DNA from: Lysobacter sp. | GTDB lineage: Bacteria > Pseudomonadota > Gammaproteobacteria > Xanthomonadales > Xanthomonadaceae | NCBI GenBank assembly: GCA_019634715.1 | Contig: JAHCAU010000012.1 | Location: 1-47,490, forward strand | DNA length: 47,490 nt | Direction of reading: 5' to 3' | Shown: positions 8,723 to 17,862 of the stretch, in pieces | How the letters are laid out: each line of letters begins with the position of its first letter | Numbering within the stretch: the first letter of the stretch is position 1 | Program-made: the position numbers and the translations under genes | The notes under the pieces: model-generated | What the model was told of the DNA's origin: nothing | Databases searched by the model: none | What the model saw: only the letters and a program-made list of their open reading frames with translations

Positions 8723-9847
8723 ATGCGCAGACCCACCATCAAAGACGTCGCCGAGCGCGCCCAGGTCTCGTTGAAGACCGTATCGCGCGTGATCAACAAC
8801 GAAACCTCGGTGATGCAGGGCACCCGCGCACGGGTGCTGCATGCGATCTCCGAGCTCGGCTACGAGCCCGACGTCACCGCGCGCAACCTGCGCAGCGGCA
8901 CGCCGTTCGTGATCGGGCTGGTCTACGACAACCCGAATGCTTACCACATCATCGGCGTGCAGAGCGGCGTGCTCGCCGCCTGCCGCGAAACCGGCTTCGG
9001 CCTGCAGATCCATCCCTGCGATGCGACCTCGCCGCTGCTGGCCGAGGAGCTGATCGAGTTCGTGAAGCGCTCGCGCCTGGCCGGCCTGGTGCTGACCGCG
9101 CCGATGTCGGAGAACGACGAGCTGGTGCAGGCGCTGGTGGCGCGCGACGTGTCGCTGGTGCGGATCATCGCCGCCACCGAAGACCCCGACGATGGCCATC
9201 CCTGCGTCTACGTCGACGACCGCGATGCCGCGTACGAGATCACCGAGCACCTGATCCAGCTCGGCCACACCCGCATCGGCTTCCTCTGGGGCGGGCTCGC
9301 GCACAAATCCAGTACCGAACGCTTCGCAGGCTACGAGCAGGCGCTGCAGGACTACGGCATCACCCTCGACAAGCACCTGGTCATTCCCGGCGACTACACC
9401 TTCGACGACGGTTTCCGCGGCGCGCGCCGCCTGCTCGCGCTGCGCGAACCGCCGACCGCGATCTTCGGTTCGAATGATGAGATTGCGGCCGGCGTGCTCG
9501 CCGCAGCGACCTCCGCCGGCATGAACGTGCCCTACGACCTGTCGATCGCCGGTTTCGAGGACAGCCCGTTCTCGCGCCAGTCGTGGCCGCCGCTGACCAC
9601 CGCGAAGCAGGCGACCGAGGACATCGCGCGACAGGCCGCGCGCCTGCTGATCGCCGGCATCCGCCAGGACGCCTACGACGAACACCCCATCGCCATGCAC
9701 AACCAGGGCTTCGCGCCGCAGTTGGTGGTGCGTGGCTCGACCGCACCGATGCGCCGCGAGCGCGCGCAGGAGCGCCAGGTCGAACGCCCGCCGGAACGCA
9801 CCGTCGACCGCACGCCCGAGCGCGACGACGGCACTGGCGGCGGTTGA
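8723..9847 (+). CDS. nagR: LacI-family repressor of the GlcNAc genes
   Basis: A 374-residue LacI/GalR regulator. The N-terminal helix-turn-helix reads TIKDVAERAQVSLKTVSRVI (about residues 5-24) with the hinge helix ARNLRSGTPF. A periplasmic-binding-protein-like effector domain follows (VYVDDRDAAYEITEHLIQLGH, IFGSNDEIAAGVLAA, LSIAGFEDSPFSRQ). It is expected to bind the TTGACAACGTTGTCAA-type boxes at 6977 and 7212 and to leave them when a GlcNAc-derived inducer is present. An odd feature is a charged, low-complexity tail of about 30 residues (repeats of ERPPERT/DRTPERD) after the usual family end. The start ATG at 8723 begins MRRPTIKD and is followed directly by the helix-turn-helix. Confidence 0.9.
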   Translation: MRRPTIKDVAERAQVSLKTVSRVINNETSVMQGTRARVLHAISELGYEPDVTARNLRSGTPFVIGLVYDNPNAYHIIGVQSGVLAACRETGFGLQIHPCDATSPLLAEELIEFVKRSRLAGLVLTAPMSENDELVQALVARDVSLVRIIAATEDPDDGHPCVYVDDRDAAYEITEHLIQLGHTRIGFLWGGLAHKSSTERFAGYEQALQDYGITLDKHLVIPGDYTFDDGFRGARRLLALREPPTAIFGSNDEIAAGVLAAATSAGMNVPYDLSIAGFEDSPFSRQSWPPLTTAKQATEDIARQAARLLIAGIRQDAYDEHPIAMHNQGFAPQLVVRGSTAPMRRERAQERQVERPPERTVDRTPERDDGTGGG

Positions 9848-9878
9848 CGCCCTTCTTCCCCACACGACAACACGCCAC

Positions 9879-10955
9879 GTGAACGCACCCATCGACGGCT
9901 CCATCGCCCCATCGATCGCCGCCCCCGCCCCCGACTCCACCCTGATGCACGGCGAGGCCGCGCAGGCGGCCGACGTGGTCGCCGCGCAGTTCAGGCGCAA
10001 CGCCGACGCGGTGGCCGCGCTCGCCGCCGAGCTGCGCGCATCGCCGCCGGCCTTCATCGCGACCTGCGCGCGCGGCAGTTCCGACCACGCAGCGACCTAC
10101 GCGAAGTACCTGTTCGAGACCCAGCTCGGCGTGGTCACCGCCTCGCTGTCGCCGTCGGTGCATTCGGTGTATGCGGCGCGACCGAACCTGCGCGGCGCGC
10201 TGTTCGTGGCGATCTCGCAATCGGGCAAGAGTCCCGACCTGCTGCGCAACGCCGAGGCCGCGCGCGAGGCCGGTGCGCGCGTGGTCGCGCTGGTCAACGC
10301 CGAGGATTCGCCGCTGGCGCAGTTGGCCGACGTCACGCTGCCGCTGTGCGCCGGCCCCGAGCGCAGCGTGGCCGCGACCAAGAGCTATCTCGCCTCGCTG
10401 TCGGCGGTGCTGCAACTGGTCGCGCACTGGCGCGGCGACGGTGCGCTGCACGATGCGCTCGCGGCATTGCCTGATGCGCTGGGCGAGGCATGGCGCGCCG
10501 ACTGGTCGCCGCTGACCGATGGCCTGGTCGATGCGCGCAACCTGTTCGTGCTCGGTCGCGGTCTCGGCCTCGGCGCGGCGCAGGAAGCGGCGCTGAAGTT
10601 CAAGGAAACCTGCGGCCTGCATGCCGAGGCCTACAGTTCGGCCGAAGTGAAGCATGGACCGATGGCCCTGGTCGGGCCGGGATTCCCGGTGCTGTGCTTC
10701 GCGCAGCCGGACGAGACCGGCGCCGGCACGCTGGCGATGGCGCGCGAGTTCCGCGAACGCGGTGCGCAGGTATGGGTGGCCTCGTCGCAGGATGCCGCGC
10801 CGGGCGTGCGCCTGCCGCTGGCGGATTCGCATCCGGCCTGCGCGCCGCTGCTGACCGTGCAGAGCTTCTATCGCGCGATCAACGCGCTGGCCCTGCGTCG
10901 CGGCTTCAATCCCGACGTGCCGCCGCACCTGAACAAGGTGACGGAGACGGTGTGA
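9879..10955 (+). CDS. nagB: glucosamine-6-phosphate deaminase, SIS-domain type (NagB-II)
   Basis: A 358-residue protein made of two SIS (sugar isomerase) domains, like the isomerase half of GlmS but without the glutaminase half. Visible signatures are CARGSSDHAATYAKYLFE and ISQSGKSPDLLR in the first domain, then LGRGLGLGAAQEAALKFKET and SSAEVKHGPMALV in the second. This non-orthologous form replaces NagB in many proteobacterial GlcNAc clusters and converts glucosamine-6-phosphate to fructose-6-phosphate and ammonia. The GTG at 9879 is taken as start; it has no clear ribosome site, and an ATG at 9945 is an alternative. The open frame back to 9732 overlaps nagR and is rejected. It lies between nagR and nagA. 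Confidence 0.88.
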   Translation: MNAPIDGSIAPSIAAPAPDSTLMHGEAAQAADVVAAQFRRNADAVAALAAELRASPPAFIATCARGSSDHAATYAKYLFETQLGVVTASLSPSVHSVYAARPNLRGALFVAISQSGKSPDLLRNAEAAREAGARVVALVNAEDSPLAQLADVTLPLCAGPERSVAATKSYLASLSAVLQLVAHWRGDGALHDALAALPDALGEAWRADWSPLTDGLVDARNLFVLGRGLGLGAAQEAALKFKETCGLHAEAYSSAEVKHGPMALVGPGFPVLCFAQPDETGAGTLAMAREFRERGAQVWVASSQDAAPGVRLPLADSHPACAPLLTVQSFYRAINALALRRGFNPDVPPHLNKVTETV

Positions 10956-10965
10956 GCCTGCCCGC

Positions 10966-12117
10966 ATGAGCCGCATCGCACTGGTCAATGCCCGCGTGCT
11001 GGTCGGCGAGTCCCTGCGCGAGGGGTTCGCGGTGGTGATCGAGGGCGGCCGCATCGTGACGATCTGCGACGAAACCGCCTTGCCACGGGATTGCACGCTG
11101 CGCGACCTCGGCGGACGGACATTGCTTCCCGGGTTCATCGACGTGCAGGTCAACGGCGGCGGCGGCGTGCTGTTCAACAACGCGCCGACGGTCGACACAT
11201 TGCGACGCATCGCCGAGGCGCATCGCCGCTTCGGCACCACCGGCCTGCTGCCGACGCTGATCAGCGACGACGTCGCGGTGATGCGTGACGCCATCGCTGC
11301 GGTTCGCGAAGCGATCGCGCAAGGCGTGCCGGGCATCCTCGGCATCCATCTCGAAGGTCCGTATCTCGCCGCCGCGCGCAAGGGCACGCACGACGCCGGC
11401 AAGTTCCGCGTGCCGGACGAGGACGAGATCGCGCTCGCAGCCTCGCTCGACAACGGTGTCACCCTGCTCACGCTCGCGCCGGAATGCGTGCCCGATGCGA
11501 CGCTGCGCGCGTTCGCCACGCGCGGTGTCGTGCTCTGCGCCGGGCATACCGCCGCCACCTACGAACAGACGCGCGCCGGTCTCGATGCCGGCATTCGCGG
11601 CTTCACCCATCTGTACAACGCGATGACGTCGCTGCAGGGCCGCGAGCCGGGCGTGGTCGGTGCTGCGCTGGAGGATCGCGACAGCTGGTGCGGGATCATC
11701 GTCGACGGCCATCACGTGCATCCTGCGTCGCTGCGTGTCGCGCTCGCGGCGAAGCCGCGCGGCAGGCTGGTGCTGGTCACCGACGCGATGCCGCCGGTCG
11801 GCGCCGACGACCCTTCCTACACGCTCTACGGCGAAACCATCACCGTGCATGACGGCGTATTGCGCAACGCCGCAGGCGCGCTTGCCGGTTCCGCGCTCGA
11901 CATGGCCAGCGCGGTGCGCAACACGGTGGCCTGGCTGGGTGTGACGCTGGAAGAAGCGGCGCGCATGGCGTCGACGTATGCGGCCGACTGGATCGGCCTC
12001 GGCGATGTTCGCGGGCGCATCGCGCCGGGCCATCGCGCGGATCTGGTGCTGCTCGACGACGGGCTGCAGGTCGTCGAAACGTGGATCGACGGCGCATCGA
12101 TCCGTCATTCCGGATGA
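10966..12117 (+). CDS. nagA: N-acetylglucosamine-6-phosphate deacetylase
   Basis: A 383-residue amidohydrolase, the usual NagA length. The metal and catalytic residues are all visible: HLEGPYL with E130, CAGHT with H194, FTHLYNAM with H215, and the catalytic aspartate D273 in LVTDAMPPVG. These numbers nearly match E. coli NagA. DGHHVH, a substrate-contact segment, is also present. The enzyme removes acetate from GlcNAc-6-phosphate in the cytoplasm, giving glucosamine-6-phosphate for NagB-II. The gene starts 11 bases after the nagB stop and is followed by nagX with a single base between (TGACATG), so co-translation is likely. Confidence 0.96.
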   Translation: MSRIALVNARVLVGESLREGFAVVIEGGRIVTICDETALPRDCTLRDLGGRTLLPGFIDVQVNGGGGVLFNNAPTVDTLRRIAEAHRRFGTTGLLPTLISDDVAVMRDAIAAVREAIAQGVPGILGIHLEGPYLAAARKGTHDAGKFRVPDEDEIALAASLDNGVTLLTLAPECVPDATLRAFATRGVVLCAGHTAATYEQTRAGLDAGIRGFTHLYNAMTSLQGREPGVVGAALEDRDSWCGIIVDGHHVHPASLRVALAAKPRGRLVLVTDAMPPVGADDPSYTLYGETITVHDGVLRNAAGALAGSALDMASAVRNTVAWLGVTLEEAARMASTYAADWIGLGDVRGRIAPGHRADLVLLDDGLQVVETWIDGASIRHSG

Positions 12118-12118
12118 C

Positions 12119-13186
12119 ATGAGCGCAGCGCCGCGATTCGTGTCGATCGACGCGCTGCGCGGCCTGACCGTCGCGGCGATGCTGCTGGTGAACAACCCCG
12201 GCGACTGGTCGCACGTCTATCCGCCGCTGCTGCACGCGCAGTGGCATGGCTGCACGCCGACCGACCTGATCTTTCCGATGTTCCTGTTCGTGGTCGGCGT
12301 GTCGATCGCGCTTGGCCTCGTGCCGCGCGTCGAGGCCGGCGACGATCGTGTCGCATTGACGCACGCGGCGCTGTGGCGGGCGGCGCGCATCGTCGCGCTC
12401 GGGCTCGCCCTGCATCTGCTGGCGTGGTGGTGGCTGGATCGCGAAGCTTTCCGGCCCTGGGGCGTACTGCAGCGCATCGGCCTGTGCTTCGCGATCGTGG
12501 CGCTGTGCGCGATCCACCTGCGTCCACGCGCGCAGTGGGCACTGTGCATCGCGCTGCTCGCGGGCTACGCGGCATTGCTGGCCTGGGGCGGCATGGCACC
12601 GTTCGACAATCCCGTGAGCCGCGTCGACACCGCGCTGCTCGGGCCGATGGTCTACCAGTACGATGCCGCGAGCGGACGCGGGCACGATCCCGAAGGCCTG
12701 CTGAGCACCGTGCCGGCGGTCGCGACCACGTTGCTGGGCCTGTTCGCGGGCGGGTGGCTGCGTGCGGGCCGCGCGCGATGGCTGCTGGTCGCCGCGGTCG
12801 TGCTGCTGCCGCTGGGCTGGCTGTGCGCGCAGTGGCAGCCGATGAACAAGTCGCTGTGGTCGCCGAGTTACGTGCTGTGGACCGCGGGCTGGGCGATGCT
12901 CGCGACCTTCGCCTGCCATCGCCTGTTCGACCTGAAGCGCTGGCCGCCGATCGGCCACGCCTTCGGCATCAATGCGATCGCCGCGTATGCCGGGTCTGCG
13001 GTCGCGGTCTATGCTTCGGCGGCTCTGGGCTGGGGCGAATGGCTGTATCGCACGGCGTTCGTCGCGCCGATGCCGCCCGACACCGATCCGCGCCTGCCGT
13101 CGCTGCTGTTCGCGCTGGCCTTCGTCGCGACATGGGGGTGCATCGTCGTCGCGATGCGGCGGATGGGCGTGCGCATCCGCCTGTGA
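12119..13186 (+). CDS. nagX: NagX-type membrane acyltransferase-family protein (DUF5009/HGSNAT-like)
   Basis: A 355-residue polytopic membrane protein beginning SIDALRGLTVAAMLLVNNPG, the signature of the heparan-alpha-glucosaminide N-acetyltransferase-like family. HGCTPTDLIFPMFLFVVG follows, then about nine further hydrophobic segments. NagX proteins are a regular part of GlcNAc clusters in Gammaproteobacteria; transmembrane acetylation of amino sugars is suspected from the HGSNAT relation but this is inference. The ATG at 12119 overlaps the operon rhythm (one base after nagA). The gene ends before a pair of GTAG palindromes, so it is probably last in the operon. Confidence 0.85.
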   Translation: MSAAPRFVSIDALRGLTVAAMLLVNNPGDWSHVYPPLLHAQWHGCTPTDLIFPMFLFVVGVSIALGLVPRVEAGDDRVALTHAALWRAARIVALGLALHLLAWWWLDREAFRPWGVLQRIGLCFAIVALCAIHLRPRAQWALCIALLAGYAALLAWGGMAPFDNPVSRVDTALLGPMVYQYDAASGRGHDPEGLLSTVPAVATTLLGLFAGGWLRAGRARWLLVAAVVLLPLGWLCAQWQPMNKSLWSPSYVLWTAGWAMLATFACHRLFDLKRWPPIGHAFGINAIAAYAGSAVAVYASAALGWGEWLYRTAFVAPMPPDTDPRLPSLLFALAFVATWGCIVVAMRRMGVRIRL

Positions 13187-13199
13187 CGGTCACGCCGTC

Positions 13200-13243
13200 G
13201 TAGCGCGGAGCTTGGCTCTTGTAGAGCGGAGCGCAGCTCCGCT
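13200..13243. repeat. GTAG-type REP palindrome pair
   Basis: Two adjacent copies begin GTAG. The first (13200) reads GTAGCGCGGAGCTTGGCTC. The second forms a perfect hairpin, AGCGGAGC (13225-13232) with GCTCCGCT (13236-13243) and a GCA loop. Short palindromes starting GTAG are known intergenic repeats in Stenotrophomonas and relatives. Confidence 0.7.
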
Positions 13244-13271
13244 GTCCGCAGCCTCAACGTCTTTGCTGTTC

Positions 13272-13352
13272 GTAGGAGGGCCTTCAGGCCCGAGCTCCTG
13301 CTTTTGGCGAATCGTCGCCCAACGAAAAACTCGGGCCTGAAGGCCCTCCTAC
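13272..13352. repeat. paired palindrome (REPIN-like) between nagX and ung
   Basis: Two 23-base arms (13272-13294 starting GTAGGAGGGCC; 13330-13352 ending GGCCCTCCTAC) are exact reverse complements. The 35-base middle holds a smaller GGCGA/TCGCC stem. Each arm also contains its own imperfect palindrome. This is the layout of REP doublets that fold as one long hairpin. It lies between convergent genes and may serve as a two-way terminator. Confidence 0.75.
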
Positions 13353-13366
13353 AAAAACCAGGATCT

Positions 13367-14080
13367 TCAGGCGGTCTCGACCAGTTCCGAGCGCGCGGGC
13401 AGCGACCAGTCGATCGGCGCCTTGCCGCGACGCTGCAGGTATTCGTTGGTCGAGGAGAAATGCCCGCAGCCGAGGAAGCCGCGATGCGCCGACAGCGGCG
13501 AGGGGTGCGGCGCCTTCAGCACGCGGTGGCGCTGCGGGTCGATGACCTTGCCCTTGGCCTGCGCGTAGCTGCCCCAGAGCAGGAATACCAGTCCCTCGCA
13601 TTCGCGATTGAGCACGTCGACCACGTGGTCGGTGAAGCCTTCCCAGCCCTTGCCCTGGTGCGCGCCGGCGCGACCGTCCTCGACGGTCAGCACGGCATTG
13701 AGCAGCAGCACGCCGCGTTCGGCCCAGGGCGTGAGGCAGCCATGGTCGGGGCGGCGGATGCCGAGGTCGCGCTCGATTTCCTTGAAGATGTTGTCCAGCG
13801 ACGGCGGCACGATCACGCCCGGACGCACCGAGAAGCACAGCCCGTGCGCCTGGCCGGCGCCGTGGTACGGGTCCTGGCCGAGGATCACCACCTTCACCGC
13901 ATCGAAGGGCGTGGCGTTGAACGCGGCGAAGATCTGCGCGCCGGGCGGATAGATGCGCACGCCCTGCGCCTTGCGCTGGCGCAGGAAGGTGCCGAGCGCG
14001 GCCATGTCCTCGCGCTGCAGGTAGTCGCCGATGCGGCTCTTCCAGGAAGGATCGAGTTTGATGCGGTCGTCGTCGGCCAT
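13367..14080 (-). CDS. ung: uracil-DNA glycosylase, family 1
   Basis: A 237-residue enzyme that removes uracil from DNA as the first step of base excision repair. The water-activating loop [22 protein letters not shown] (catalytic D70), the [10 protein letters not shown] strand, the uracil-contact Asn region (LLLNAV) and the DNA-intercalation loop [15 protein letters not shown] are all intact. The start at 14080 ([14 protein letters not shown]) matches the usual N-terminus of the family; the in-frame extension to 14134 is not conserved in style. It stands alone on the minus strand between the response regulator and the palindromes near nagX. Confidence 0.95.
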   Translation of the reverse strand: MADDDRIKLDPSWKSRIGDYLQREDMAALGTFLRQRKAQGVRIYPPGAQIFAAFNATPFDAVKVVILGQDPYHGAGQAHGLCFSVRPGVIVPPSLDNIFKEIERDLGIRRPDHGCLTPWAERGVLLLNAVLTVEDGRAGAHQGKGWEGFTDHVVDVLNRECEGLVFLLWGSYAQAKGKVIDPQRHRVLKAPHPSPLSAHRGFLGCGHFSSTNEYLQRRGKAPIDWSLPARSELVETA

Positions 14081-14174
14081 GACGTCAGGTGCGTAGCGGT
14101 TCGAGGTCGGCCATTGTCGCGCGATTCGGCGCACATGCCTGCGCGTATGGTGGCCGCAGACGCGAAAGGGGGGG

Positions 14175-15020
14175 TCAGCCCGCCGCCGAGCGTTCCGGCA
14201 ACTGTGCCATGCGCAGCTGGAAGAAGGTCTTGGTGATCAGCATGCGCTCCTCGATCGGCTTGAGCACCAGGTCGTTGGCGCCCTCGCGCAGCAGGTTCGA
14301 CTGCTTGTCGCGGTTGCCGTCGCCGGTCATCACCAGCACCGGCAGGCGGCGCTTGCCGTAGCCCAGCTCGTTGCGGATCACGCGCAGCAGGTCCAGGCCG
14401 CTGACCTCGCCGTCCAGGGTCACGTCGGTCAGCACCAGGTCGGCGCCGATGTCGTCCATGCCGGCCTGCTCGCGCAGATAGGCCAGGGCGTCGTCGCCGC
14501 GGCTCATGTGCATCACGGTGATGTCGTGGGCCTGCAGCATGCGCCGGGTGGCCATCGCCACGGTCACGCTGTCCTCGACGTAGAGCACGCGGGCGTCGGG
14601 GATGGCCCGGGGCTGGATGTAGCCGCGCAGGAAGGCCGCCAGCGCCGGATAGCCGTTGGCCTTGTCGAAATAGTCGGTGACGTCTTCGGTGAACCGGCGC
14701 GATTCGAGGTGGTTCTGGGCATCGCCGGAGACCACGATCACCGGCACGTAGCGCTGGCCGGCGCTGGCGCGGACCTGGCGGGCCAGCTGCATGCCGTCGC
14801 CGTCGGGCAGCGACAGCGAGGTGGTCACCAGATCGAAAGGTTCGCCGGCCAGCGCCGCTTCGGCTTCCGCCTGACCGGCGCAACCGGTCACGTCGACCCC
14901 GGGCAGATCGGCCTTGAGCAGGTCGCCGATCAGCTTGCGCACCACTTTCGAGCCGTCGACCACCAGCACCCGTGGGGTGTCGGTGGTGATGTGACGGACG
15001 TCGCGGGGAGCCTTGGGCAT
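14175..15020 (-). CDS. two-receiver response regulator with a degenerate first receiver
   Basis: A 281-residue protein with two CheY-like receiver domains and no output domain. The second receiver (about 143-270) is canonical: E149-D150 acidic pair, phospho-acceptor D199 in [11 protein letters not shown]232 and K254 in LKPIE. The first (about 17-135) starts [13 protein letters not shown], so the acidic pair is only half kept, and the acceptor position reads [13 protein letters not shown] with S68 instead of Asp. It is therefore unlikely to be phosphorylated in the normal way. The gene starts 36 bases after the ftsX stop on the same strand and may be co-transcribed with ftsEX. The partner kinase is not in the window. 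The target is unknown. Confidence 0.88.
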   Translation of the reverse strand: MPKAPRDVRHITTDTPRVLVVDGSKVVRKLIGDLLKADLPGVDVTGCAGQAEAEAALAGEPFDLVTTSLSLPDGDGMQLARQVRASAGQRYVPVIVVSGDAQNHLESRRFTEDVTDYFDKANGYPALAAFLRGYIQPRAIPDARVLYVEDSVTVAMATRRMLQAHDITVMHMSRGDDALAYLREQAGMDDIGADLVLTDVTLDGEVSGLDLLRVIRNELGYGKRRLPVLVMTGDGNRDKQSNLLREGANDLVLKPIEERMLITKTFFQLRMAQLPERSAAG

Positions 15021-15056
15021 GGGGCGTGAAACCGATGGGGAACGCGCGCGAGCGCT

Positions 15057-16022
15057 TCAGACCCTAGTTTGACGCAGAAAATGCCCGGTGACCACGCCAG
15101 CGCCGAGCCATCCCAGCGCGCCTGCGACGACCAGCACAAGTCCCGCCTGCAGCGGGGCGACGGCGTGCAGCGCGAAACGGCTGCCGTAGCTCTCGGCCAG
15201 CGCGCGCAGCGGTTCGCGCAGCGCCAGTTCCGCGCCTGCGAGCAGGGCGAGCGCCAGCATGCCGGCGGCCAGGCCGTAGGCGGCGCCGAGATAGAGGAAG
15301 GGCCGGCGGATGAAGCCGTCGGTGGCCCCCAGCGATTGCAGCACCGCGATCTCCTCGCGCCGCGACTGGATGTCGAGGCGCACGGTGTTGCCCACCACCA
15401 GCAGCGCGCCGAGGCCGAGCAGGGCGGCCAGCACCCAGGCCACGCGGGTGCCGAAGCCCAGCCAGCGGTCCAGGCGATCGCGCCAGATCGCGTCGTGCTG
15501 CACGAAATCGGTCTCCGGCAGGGCCTGCAGCGCCTGCGCCAGGGTGCGTTCGTCGCCGCGCGGACGCACCACCAGCACGTGCGGCAGCGGGTTCTCGCCG
15601 ACGGCGGCGATGGCGTCGGCGTACAGGCCGGTGCCGGCCTCGCGCAGGCTGGCCAGGCCCTGCTCGGGCGTGCGCAGCGCGACCGAGGCCACGTCGGCGC
15701 GCGCGCGCAGCGTGGTCGCGATGCCGTCGGCCCGTGCCGGGTCGATGTCCTGCTTCAGGAACACCGTGACCTCGCGCGACTGTTCCACGGTGCCGCCGAG
15801 GCGGGCCACGTTCTCCAGCACCAGCCACAGCCCCAGCGGCAGGGCCAGCGCCACCGCCATCACGCCGACGGTCAGCAGGGTCGCCCACGGCTTGTGCAGC
15901 ATGCGCCCGAGGCTGGCGACGAGACTCTGCAGGTGGTGGTCGAACCAGGCCGCGATGGCCGAGCGGGGACGTGCGGCGGTGGCGCCTGCAACTGCGCCCG
16001 GTTTGGCGTTCGGCTTAGCCAT
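15057..16022 (-). CDS. ftsX: cell-division protein FtsX
   Basis: A 321-residue inner-membrane protein of the FtsX/MacB-like permease fold. It has one membrane segment near residues 45-70, a large periplasmic loop ([22 protein letters not shown] onward), and three C-terminal helices starting with [41 protein letters not shown], the typical FtsX core motif. With FtsE it forms the complex that regulates cell-wall hydrolases at the septum. Its ATG lies inside the end of ftsE (8-base overlap), showing translational coupling. The N-terminus is Ala/Pro/Lys-rich and cytoplasmic. Confidence 0.95.
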   Translation of the reverse strand: MAKPNAKPGAVAGATAARPRSAIAAWFDHHLQSLVASLGRMLHKPWATLLTVGVMAVALALPLGLWLVLENVARLGGTVEQSREVTVFLKQDIDPARADGIATTLRARADVASVALRTPEQGLASLREAGTGLYADAIAAVGENPLPHVLVVRPRGDERTLAQALQALPETDFVQHDAIWRDRLDRWLGFGTRVAWVLAALLGLGALLVVGNTVRLDIQSRREEIAVLQSLGATDGFIRRPFLYLGAAYGLAAGMLALALLAGAELALREPLRALAESYGSRFALHAVAPLQAGLVLVVAGALGWLGAGVVTGHFLRQTRV

Positions 16023-16704
16023 CGGCCAGTTCCTCCGGCGAGATGTCGTCGACGAGGCGGCCGTGGTCCAGCACCAGCACGCGTTTCTTCATGCGCTTGA
16101 CCAGCCCCAGGTCGTGGCTGGCGACGAGCACGCTGGTGCCGCGCTCGGGCAGGCCGGCGAACAGCGCCATGATCTCGGCCGACAGGGTGGGATCGAGGTT
16201 GCCGGTGGGTTCGTCCGCCACCAGCAGGGACGGTTCGCCGATCAGGGCGCGGGCGATGCCCACGCGCTGCTGCTCGCCGGCCGACAGCTGGGTCGGCAGA
16301 GCCTCGGCGCGCGTGCCCAGGCTCACCCGGTCCAGCACGCTGCGCACGCGCTTGCGGATTTCGTCGCGGCGCAGGCCGCGCAGCACCAGCGGCAGGCCCA
16401 CGTTCTCGGCGACGCTGCGATCGGTGAGCAGGCGGTGATCCTGGTAGACCACGCCGACCTCGCGCCGGTGCATGGCCACGCCGCGTCCGGACACGTTGCG
16501 CAGGTTGCGCTCGCCGAACAGCACCGCGCCGCGGGTCGGCCGCTCGGCCAGGTGGATGAGCTTGAGCAGCGTGCTCTTGCCGGCGCCGGAGTGTCCGGTC
16601 ACGAACAGCATCTCGCCGCGGTTCACCGCGAAGCTCATGTCGGTCAGCGCCTGCTGCCCGCCTGGGTACTGCTTGCTGACGTTGTCGAAGCGGAGGACGG
16701 TCAT
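16015..16704 (-). CDS. ftsE: cell-division ATP-binding protein FtsE
   Basis: A 229-residue ABC ATPase. Walker A is GHSGAGKST with K43, the Q-loop lies in [11 protein letters not shown], the signature is LSAGEQQR, and Walker B is [12 protein letters not shown], followed by the switch histidine in VASHD. It is the cytoplasmic ATPase partner of FtsX. The family sequence pattern ([19 protein letters not shown] at the start, [15 protein letters not shown]) is that of FtsE rather than LolD. It is the first gene of the leftward ftsE-ftsX run; 257 bases without a gene lie upstream. Confidence 0.95.
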   Translation of the reverse strand: MTVLRFDNVSKQYPGGQQALTDMSFAVNRGEMLFVTGHSGAGKSTLLKLIHLAERPTRGAVLFGERNLRNVSGRGVAMHRREVGVVYQDHRLLTDRSVAENVGLPLVLRGLRRDEIRKRVRSVLDRVSLGTRAEALPTQLSAGEQQRVGIARALIGEPSLLVADEPTGNLDPTLSAEIMALFAGLPERGTSVLVASHDLGLVKRMKKRVLVLDHGRLVDDISPEELADG

Positions 16705-16853
16705 GCGCAGGTCGGACCGGATCGGAAGGGGGAGGCGCCGATTGTAGGTCGGGCAGGCGCCCGGCGCTGCGGCCGTGCGTGAATGCCGCGCCCATCGAAG
16801 CGGTTCCGGTCATCGCCTGTCATCGCATGCGGTCATGCCCCCATGCGGAAGTC

Positions 16854-16876
16854 GCACCGGGGCAGGGCCCCGGTGC
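16854..16876. other. perfect 10-bp hairpin between ftsE and the small exported protein gene
   Basis: GCACCGGGGC (16854-16863) pairs with GCCCCGGTGC (16867-16876) around an AGG loop. It sits about 85 bases past the stop of the minus-strand gene at 16962. No T-run follows on either strand, so it may be a weak or Rho-assisted terminator. Confidence 0.4.
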
Positions 16877-16961
16877 GTGTGCGTCCATGCCTGTGCGCGG
16901 CCTGCGCGCGTCCCCGGGCATCGGCCGGCATGGCCGGCACGAGGCCCGAGGCGCGGTCCGC

Positions 16962-17381
16962 TTACAGCAGCCCGAGGCTGACGGTGTTGGTGCTGCAGAC
17001 GAACTGGCCGTCCCGGTAGATCAGGGCATAGCGCAGGTAGTTGCCGGCGATTCCACCCGGGTTGTAGGTCATCACGGTTTCGGGGTAGTTGCTCGGTGCA
17101 TTCATCAGGTGCTGGCCGCTGCCGGTGTCCGGCACGCCGTTCCTGGTGCCGTGGAAGACCACGGCGAACGGCTTGATGCTCGGCGGGGGCGGCGGACCGA
17201 AGTCCACGAACGACACCTTCACGGTGAAGCCGAACTGCTGGCCGACGTGCACCGGGTTGGTGCCGCTGGGGCTGACGGCCTGCAGCGTGCAGGTGTAGGG
17301 CGAGTAGGCTTCGGCCTGGCCGGAGGCCAGGGCGCCGAGCGCGAGCGCGGCGGCGAACAGGGATTTCTGGAACATCGTCAC
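16962..17381 (-). CDS. small exported protein of unknown function (139 aa)
   Basis: I do not recognise this gene. It encodes 139 residues with a clear signal peptide (MTMFQKSLFAAALALGALAS, cleavage probably after GQAEA). The mature part is short and beta-rich in appearance, with two cysteines (YTCTLQAVS near the start and GQFVCSTNT near the end) that could form a disulfide. A proline run (FGPPPPPSIKP) lies in the middle. No catalytic motif is visible. It is transcribed away from a second small exported protein (17863-18300) across a 480-base structured gap. An ATG two codons later is an equally possible start. The periplasm is the likely location. Confidence 0.7.
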   Translation of the reverse strand: MTMFQKSLFAAALALGALASGQAEAYSPYTCTLQAVSPSGTNPVHVGQQFGFTVKVSFVDFGPPPPPSIKPFAVVFHGTRNGVPDTGSGQHLMNAPSNYPETVMTYNPGGIAGNYLRYALIYRDGQFVCSTNTVSLGLL

Positions 17382-17862
17382 TCCATGGTGCTGTCGGAAC
17401 CCTCGGGTCCGCGGAGGCGTCGAACGACCGCGGACGGATCCGGCCGGGGCGAGGGGGGAGTCCTCCGGGCCGGTCCCGATGCCGGGTTCGGCATCGGGCG
17501 TCGTGGCCGCACCGGTCCTTCCGGTACGGCCGCAACATGTCCTTCAGCGAATTCTGGAGTGGAAGAGGATCACGGCCTGCGACCACGGGATCGCAGGCGT
17601 CATGCCTTGCCCGGGACGCTGTCCCGTGGGGTGGAAGAGCATGCGGATCCGCAGGCCGGATCCCCGAGGGAGACGGTCCGATGTCGTCGGGAGGGCCGTG
17701 CGTTCCGCGAGCGGCCGTCACGTTTCCGCAGTCGGTGCCTGCGCTAACGTGCCAGCGCGGTCGCCGGTGGGCACGTACGTACCGCCCGCGCAACCGGATC
17801 GAGGCGATCGCGACCAGTCCGCCGCAACGGCGGGCTTCCATACTTTCTTAAGGAGAAGAAAC
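17382..17862. other. 480-base gap with several strong hairpins, no gene seen
   Basis: No protein-like frame was found. Strong inverted repeats lie close together: CCCGATGCCG/CGGCATCGGG (17475-17484 with 17489-17498, perfect 10 bp, GGTT loop), then 11-base arms with one mismatch (17505-17515 with 17521-17531, TCCTT loop), and GCCTGCGA/TCGCAGGC near 17575-17600. The gap must hold the promoters of two divergent exported-protein genes. If the rightward promoter is at the far side, the 17863 gene would have a long, folded 5' leader. Confidence 0.5.
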
